From positions 2,098,001 through 2,162,000 of the forward strand of contig NZ_CP018061.1 of the NCBI RefSeq assembly GCF_002813755.1: a DNA stretch of 64,000 bases, written 5' to 3'. The first letter of the stretch is position 1. Each line of letters opens with the position of its first letter. Positions 60,724 to 64,000 of the stretch are shown here, piece after piece. A program made the translations under genes and the position numbers. The notes beneath the pieces are model-generated. The model was not told where the DNA came from. It ran no database searches and worked only from the letters and a program-made list of their open reading frames with translations. The stretch comes from Enterococcus mundtii (GTDB lineage Bacteria; Bacillota; Bacilli; Lactobacillales; Enterococcaceae).

Positions 60724-62118
60724 ATGTCGATCAACTCTTATGAGAACTATCCACTGACTTGGCGTCCAGATAAAAAAAAGTTACATCGCCCGATTTATCA
60801 ATCACTTATCACGCAGCTAGAAGCTGATATTTTATCCAATAAATTACAAAAAAATACAAGGTTGCCTTCCCAAAGAGAACTCGCTGATTTCTTAGACATC
60901 AATTTCACAACGGTTGGTCAAGCCTATAAATTGGGACTAGAAAAAGGGTTACTTTATACAAGTATCGGGAGTGGGACGTTTGTGTCCCCCAATGCGTTTA
61001 CCTCCATCACTATTTCTTCTGATCAAGTACCTGATCATGTCATTGATTTTGGGTTAGTCAGTTCATTTGATGAATGCAACGAAATGATCACTCCTTTTAT
61101 TCAATCTGTTTCACAAAATCATGCGACTAACGGACTTCTTAGCTACCGTGAACCTTTAGGGACAACCTATCAATTGACGATTGCTAAAAATTGGTTGGAA
61201 ACACAAGGTGTCTATGCTTCAAGGGAACAAATCGCTATTGTTTCAGGTGTCCAAAATGGCTTGGCGATCACACTAGCTGCTTTGTTTTCTCCAGGAGATC
61301 GTTTGGCTGTCGATCGCTATACTTATTCGAATTTCATTGAGCTTGCGCACCTTTACCATATGGAAATCGTGCCGATTGATTTTGATATGGAGGGTATGCT
61401 TCCCGAATTGCTTGAACAAGAATGTCGGAAAAAAGAAATCCACGGGATTTTTCTGATGCCTTCTTGTAACAACCCCATTGGTTTTCAACTATCTGCAAAA
61501 CGGAGGCAACAGCTAAAAGAAGTCATTGCAAGGCAACAATTGATCGTGATCGAAGACGACATCCATTCTTTTTTGACTACCTATAATCAAAAAAGAACAC
61601 TACCTTCATTCCAGCAATTACTTCCTGAACAAACCATTTATCTTGCTGGAATGACCAAGTTTATCTGTGCAGGCTTGCGTGTTGCTTTTCTAGTATTTCC
61701 CGAAAAGTACAAACAAAAGATCCAACAGGCAATTTTCAACATTAATGTCAAAACCTCGAGTTTAGATGCTGAGATTGTCACACAAATCTTATGCTCAGAA
61801 ACCGCACAGGACATACTCGAAACAAAATCCAACTATACAAAACAAGCAAATGAACGATTCGATACACTTTTCAACTTGCCACGACCGACCAATCCACTTC
61901 CTTTTTATCGAAATCTCCCTGTTCGAAATGATCTGTCCCCAGAAACGATCGAACAAGCTTTTTTAAATAAAGGGATTCGTGTCTATCATTCACATCGTTT
62001 TACGACCCAACCGCAGCATGATCCTTTTATTCGAATTGCTTTATCCTCTAATCCTTTGGAAGTATTAACGAAAGGGCTTGAAATCGTCAAAAAAGAAATC
62101 GTGTACTTTCAACGATGA
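60724..62118 (+). CDS. MocR-type (GntR/aminotransferase) transcriptional regulator
   Basis: A 464-residue MocR regulator: N-terminal GntR winged helix (LPSQRELADFLDINFTTVGQAYKLGLEKGLLYTS, residues 50-85) joined to a class I aminotransferase-like domain with PSCNNPIGFQLS and the PLP-lysine in LAGMTKFICAGLRVAFL. PLP or a PLP-bound amino compound is the likely effector. Start at 60724 has AAGGA seven bases upstream; a longer reading would read through the -10 region and the operator. Divergent from ocd-phzF, which it probably controls. Confidence 0.9.
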   Translation: MSINSYENYPLTWRPDKKKLHRPIYQSLITQLEADILSNKLQKNTRLPSQRELADFLDINFTTVGQAYKLGLEKGLLYTSIGSGTFVSPNAFTSITISSDQVPDHVIDFGLVSSFDECNEMITPFIQSVSQNHATNGLLSYREPLGTTYQLTIAKNWLETQGVYASREQIAIVSGVQNGLAITLAALFSPGDRLAVDRYTYSNFIELAHLYHMEIVPIDFDMEGMLPELLEQECRKKEIHGIFLMPSCNNPIGFQLSAKRRQQLKEVIARQQLIVIEDDIHSFLTTYNQKRTLPSFQQLLPEQTIYLAGMTKFICAGLRVAFLVFPEKYKQKIQQAIFNINVKTSSLDAEIVTQILCSETAQDILETKSNYTKQANERFDTLFNLPRPTNPLPFYRNLPVRNDLSPETIEQAFLNKGIRVYHSHRFTTQPQHDPFIRIALSSNPLEVLTKGLEIVKKEIVYFQR

Positions 62119-62181
62119 CTTATCACATAAAATCAAAATGATGCAACTCATTCTTTTTGTTTTAACTGCTCGAACCCATCG

Positions 62182-62220
62182 AGGAGGAACCTATTTTTGA
62201 TCATAGGTTCCTCCTTTTTT
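62182..62220 (+). terminator. intrinsic terminator after the MocR-type gene
   Basis: AGGAGGAACCTAT (62182-62194) and ATAGGTTCCTCCT (62203-62215) form a perfect stem followed by T residues. Confidence 0.9.
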
Positions 62221-62259
62221 CTTTTTTCATATAAATAAAATTTATCATAACTACCTATT

Positions 62260-62289
62260 TTGACTATAGCCCTGAGCGAACCCTATACT
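62260..62289 (+). promoter_or_regulatory. promoter of the malolactic gene
   Basis: TTGACT (62260-62265), 18 bases, TATACT (62284-62289), followed by AGGAGG and ATG at 62322. No LysR-type MleR gene lies upstream in the window. Confidence 0.7.
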
Positions 62290-62321
62290 TCGTATGTATT
62301 AAAACTTAGGAGGAATCATTC

Positions 62322-63962
62322 ATGCTAACAGGGTTAAACTTACTAAATAATCCATTTTTAAATAAAGGAACTGCTTTTACAAAAGAAGAACGTAAAAAAT
62401 ACGGAATTGCCGGAATGCTTCCTAGCACAGTCCAAACATTAGAACAACAATCTGTGCAAGCATATGGCCAATACCTAAGCAAACAAACTGATTTAGAAAA
62501 ACGTATTTTCTTAATGAACTTATTCAATACAAACCGCACACTTTTCTATAAATTGATGGGACAACATTTAGTAGAATTTATGCCAGTAGTATATGATCCA
62601 GTAGTCGCAGATGCCATCGAACAATACAATGAAATTTTCTTAAAACCACAAGATGCTGCATTTCTTTCGATCGACGAACCAGAATTGATCAAAGAAAGCT
62701 TGAAAAATGCCGCAGCTGGTCGTGATATCCGTTTGATCGTTGTCACAGATGCAGAAGGAATCCTTGGTATGGGTGACTGGGGAGTCAATGGTGTTGACAT
62801 CGCGATCGGAAAACTAATGGTTTATACAGCTGCTGCTGGTATCAATCCAGCGCAAGTATTACCTGTATCGATCGATGCTGGTACAAACAATGAAGAATTA
62901 TTGAATAATCCGTTATATCTAGGAAACAAACATGCGCGTGTCGAAGGTGATTCTTACTATGAATTCATCGACCAATTTGTATCATCCGCTACAGAACTAT
63001 TTCCTGAACTATTGTTACACTGGGAAGACTTTGGTCGTGGCAATGCCGCAACGATCTTAGAAAAATATGAAGACAAAATCACAACATTCAATGATGACAT
63101 CCAAGGAACAGGAATCGTCGTACTAGCTGGTGTACTCGGCGGATTGAATATTTCTGGTGAAGCCTTGAAAGATCAAACAATCCTAACATTTGGAGCTGGA
63201 ACAGCTGGAGTCGGTATCGCTAATATCTTATTAGATGAAATGATCCGTCAAGGTGTGCCGGAAGAAGAAGCTCGTAAACACTTCTATCAAGTGGATAAAC
63301 AAGGACTATTATTCGAAGATACTGAAGGCTTGACGCCTGGACAAATTCCTTTTGCACGTAAACGTTCAGAATTTGCTAATAGTGAAGAATTGACTAATTT
63401 AGAAGCAGTTGTCAAAGCAATTCACCCCACAATCATGATCGGTACATCTACTCAACCAGGAGCATTCACAGAAGAAATCGTCAAAGAAATCGCTAGCCAT
63501 ACACCACGACCAATCATCATGCCTTTGTCTAACCCAACAAAATTAGCAGAAGCAAAAGCTAAAGATTTGATTGAATGGACAGATGGAAAAGCATTAGTTG
63601 GAACAGGTATCCCTGCGGATGATGTGGAATACAATGGCGTGACTTATCAAATCGGACAAGCAAACAACGCATTGATGTATCCAGGATTAGGACTTGGTTT
63701 GATTGCTTCAACAGCTACTCGTGTGAACGCTGAGATCATCTCACAAGCAAGTCGAGCATTAGGTGGGATCGTTGATGTCACAAAACCAGGGGCAGCTATT
63801 TTACCACCTGTTGCAAGAATCACTGAATTCTCACAAACGATTGCTGAAACAGTCGCTCAATCCGTCGTGGATCAACAATTGAATCGTGAAGAAATCACTG
63901 ACATCAAAGCAGCTGTCGAAGCAGCTAAATGGGTGCCTGAATATCAAGATTTAGAAGCTTAA
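62322..63962 (+). CDS. mleS: malolactic enzyme
   Basis: A 546-residue malate decarboxylase that converts L-malate directly to L-lactate and CO2 with NAD and Mn2+, without releasing pyruvate. Starts [31 protein letters not shown]; the malic-enzyme core has [39 protein letters not shown] and [18 protein letters not shown] (NAD site). The sequence pattern and length are those of MleS rather than a malic enzyme, but the distinction is by recall. A malate transporter gene (mleP) commonly follows; that would lie past the window. Confidence 0.92.
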   Translation: MLTGLNLLNNPFLNKGTAFTKEERKKYGIAGMLPSTVQTLEQQSVQAYGQYLSKQTDLEKRIFLMNLFNTNRTLFYKLMGQHLVEFMPVVYDPVVADAIEQYNEIFLKPQDAAFLSIDEPELIKESLKNAAAGRDIRLIVVTDAEGILGMGDWGVNGVDIAIGKLMVYTAAAGINPAQVLPVSIDAGTNNEELLNNPLYLGNKHARVEGDSYYEFIDQFVSSATELFPELLLHWEDFGRGNAATILEKYEDKITTFNDDIQGTGIVVLAGVLGGLNISGEALKDQTILTFGAGTAGVGIANILLDEMIRQGVPEEEARKHFYQVDKQGLLFEDTEGLTPGQIPFARKRSEFANSEELTNLEAVVKAIHPTIMIGTSTQPGAFTEEIVKEIASHTPRPIIMPLSNPTKLAEAKAKDLIEWTDGKALVGTGIPADDVEYNGVTYQIGQANNALMYPGLGLGLIASTATRVNAEIISQASRALGGIVDVTKPGAAILPPVARITEFSQTIAETVAQSVVDQQLNREEITDIKAAVEAAKWVPEYQDLEA

Positions 63963-64000
63963 CTCACGCTCGTCTCTTTTACAACAACTCGTTACTAAAA

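Overview
The window is chromosomal DNA of a low-GC Gram-positive coccus, almost certainly an Enterococcus of the E. faecium/hirae/durans group. The evidence is a complete Na+-type V-ATPase (ntp) operon in the order described for E. hirae, with an NtpK proteolipid very close to the E. hirae protein as I remember it, together with a cggR-gap-pgk-tpiA-eno glycolytic operon, a malolactic enzyme, an L-lactate oxidase and an rpoN gene. Most genes lie on the minus strand.

Layout. 1-2.5 kb: an accessory edge with the 5' part of an Mga-like regulator, a small secreted protein and a decayed stretch. 2.5-8.3 kb: the glycolytic operon behind CggR and its two-half operator. 8.4-13.7 kb: rpoN, a tRNA-Arg(CCG), small unknowns, rpoE (RNA polymerase delta), a DUF1934 protein and a LipL-like lipoyl/octanoyl transferase. 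13.8-15.5 kb: an IS607-family element with a broken TnpA and an intact TnpB, inserted right before an HD-domain phosphohydrolase gene. 16.9-18.8 kb: a HAD phosphatase, a NUDIX hydrolase and a glyoxalase. 18.9-29.3 kb: the ntp operon (F-I-K-E-C-G-A-B-D-(H)-J) with a structured, terminator-bearing leader. 29.5-42.8 kb: housekeeping genes (a C26 glutamine-amidotransferase-like hydrolase, fbp, an ABC exporter, uvrC, trxA, mutS2, cvpA, zapA, rnhC) and a frameshifted cell-wall amidase. 42.9-48.3 kb: two paralogous GH18 chitinases. 48.7-51.1 kb: a TetR regulator plus an ABC (MacB/FtsX-type) exporter with a twin palindromic operator. 51.2-57.3 kb: an L-ascorbate (ula) PTS and catabolic operon with a divergent DeoR-type regulator. 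57.5-64 kb: L-lactate oxidase, an ocd-like/phzF-like pair facing a MocR-type regulator, and malolactic enzyme.

How the genes work together. The window is rich in energy and carbon control: CggR over lower glycolysis, catabolite-responsive elements (cre) in front of lactate oxidase, ula and one chitinase, and cation control of the V-ATPase. The most interesting non-coding signals are (i) the ntp leader, where an aptamer-like fold can compete with an intrinsic terminator, and (ii) a family of five dispersed ~100-bp hairpin repeats (about 10.7, 20.5, 32.4, 48.6 and 58.7 kb) that keep their loop and flanks while the stem sequence changes in a base-pair-preserving way. Two other signs of change are the IS607 relic with a live TnpB and a single-base lesion in the amidase. 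No CRISPR array, prophage or rRNA was seen. Start codons were re-chosen in many genes on ribosome-binding-site grounds; these are stated in the entries.
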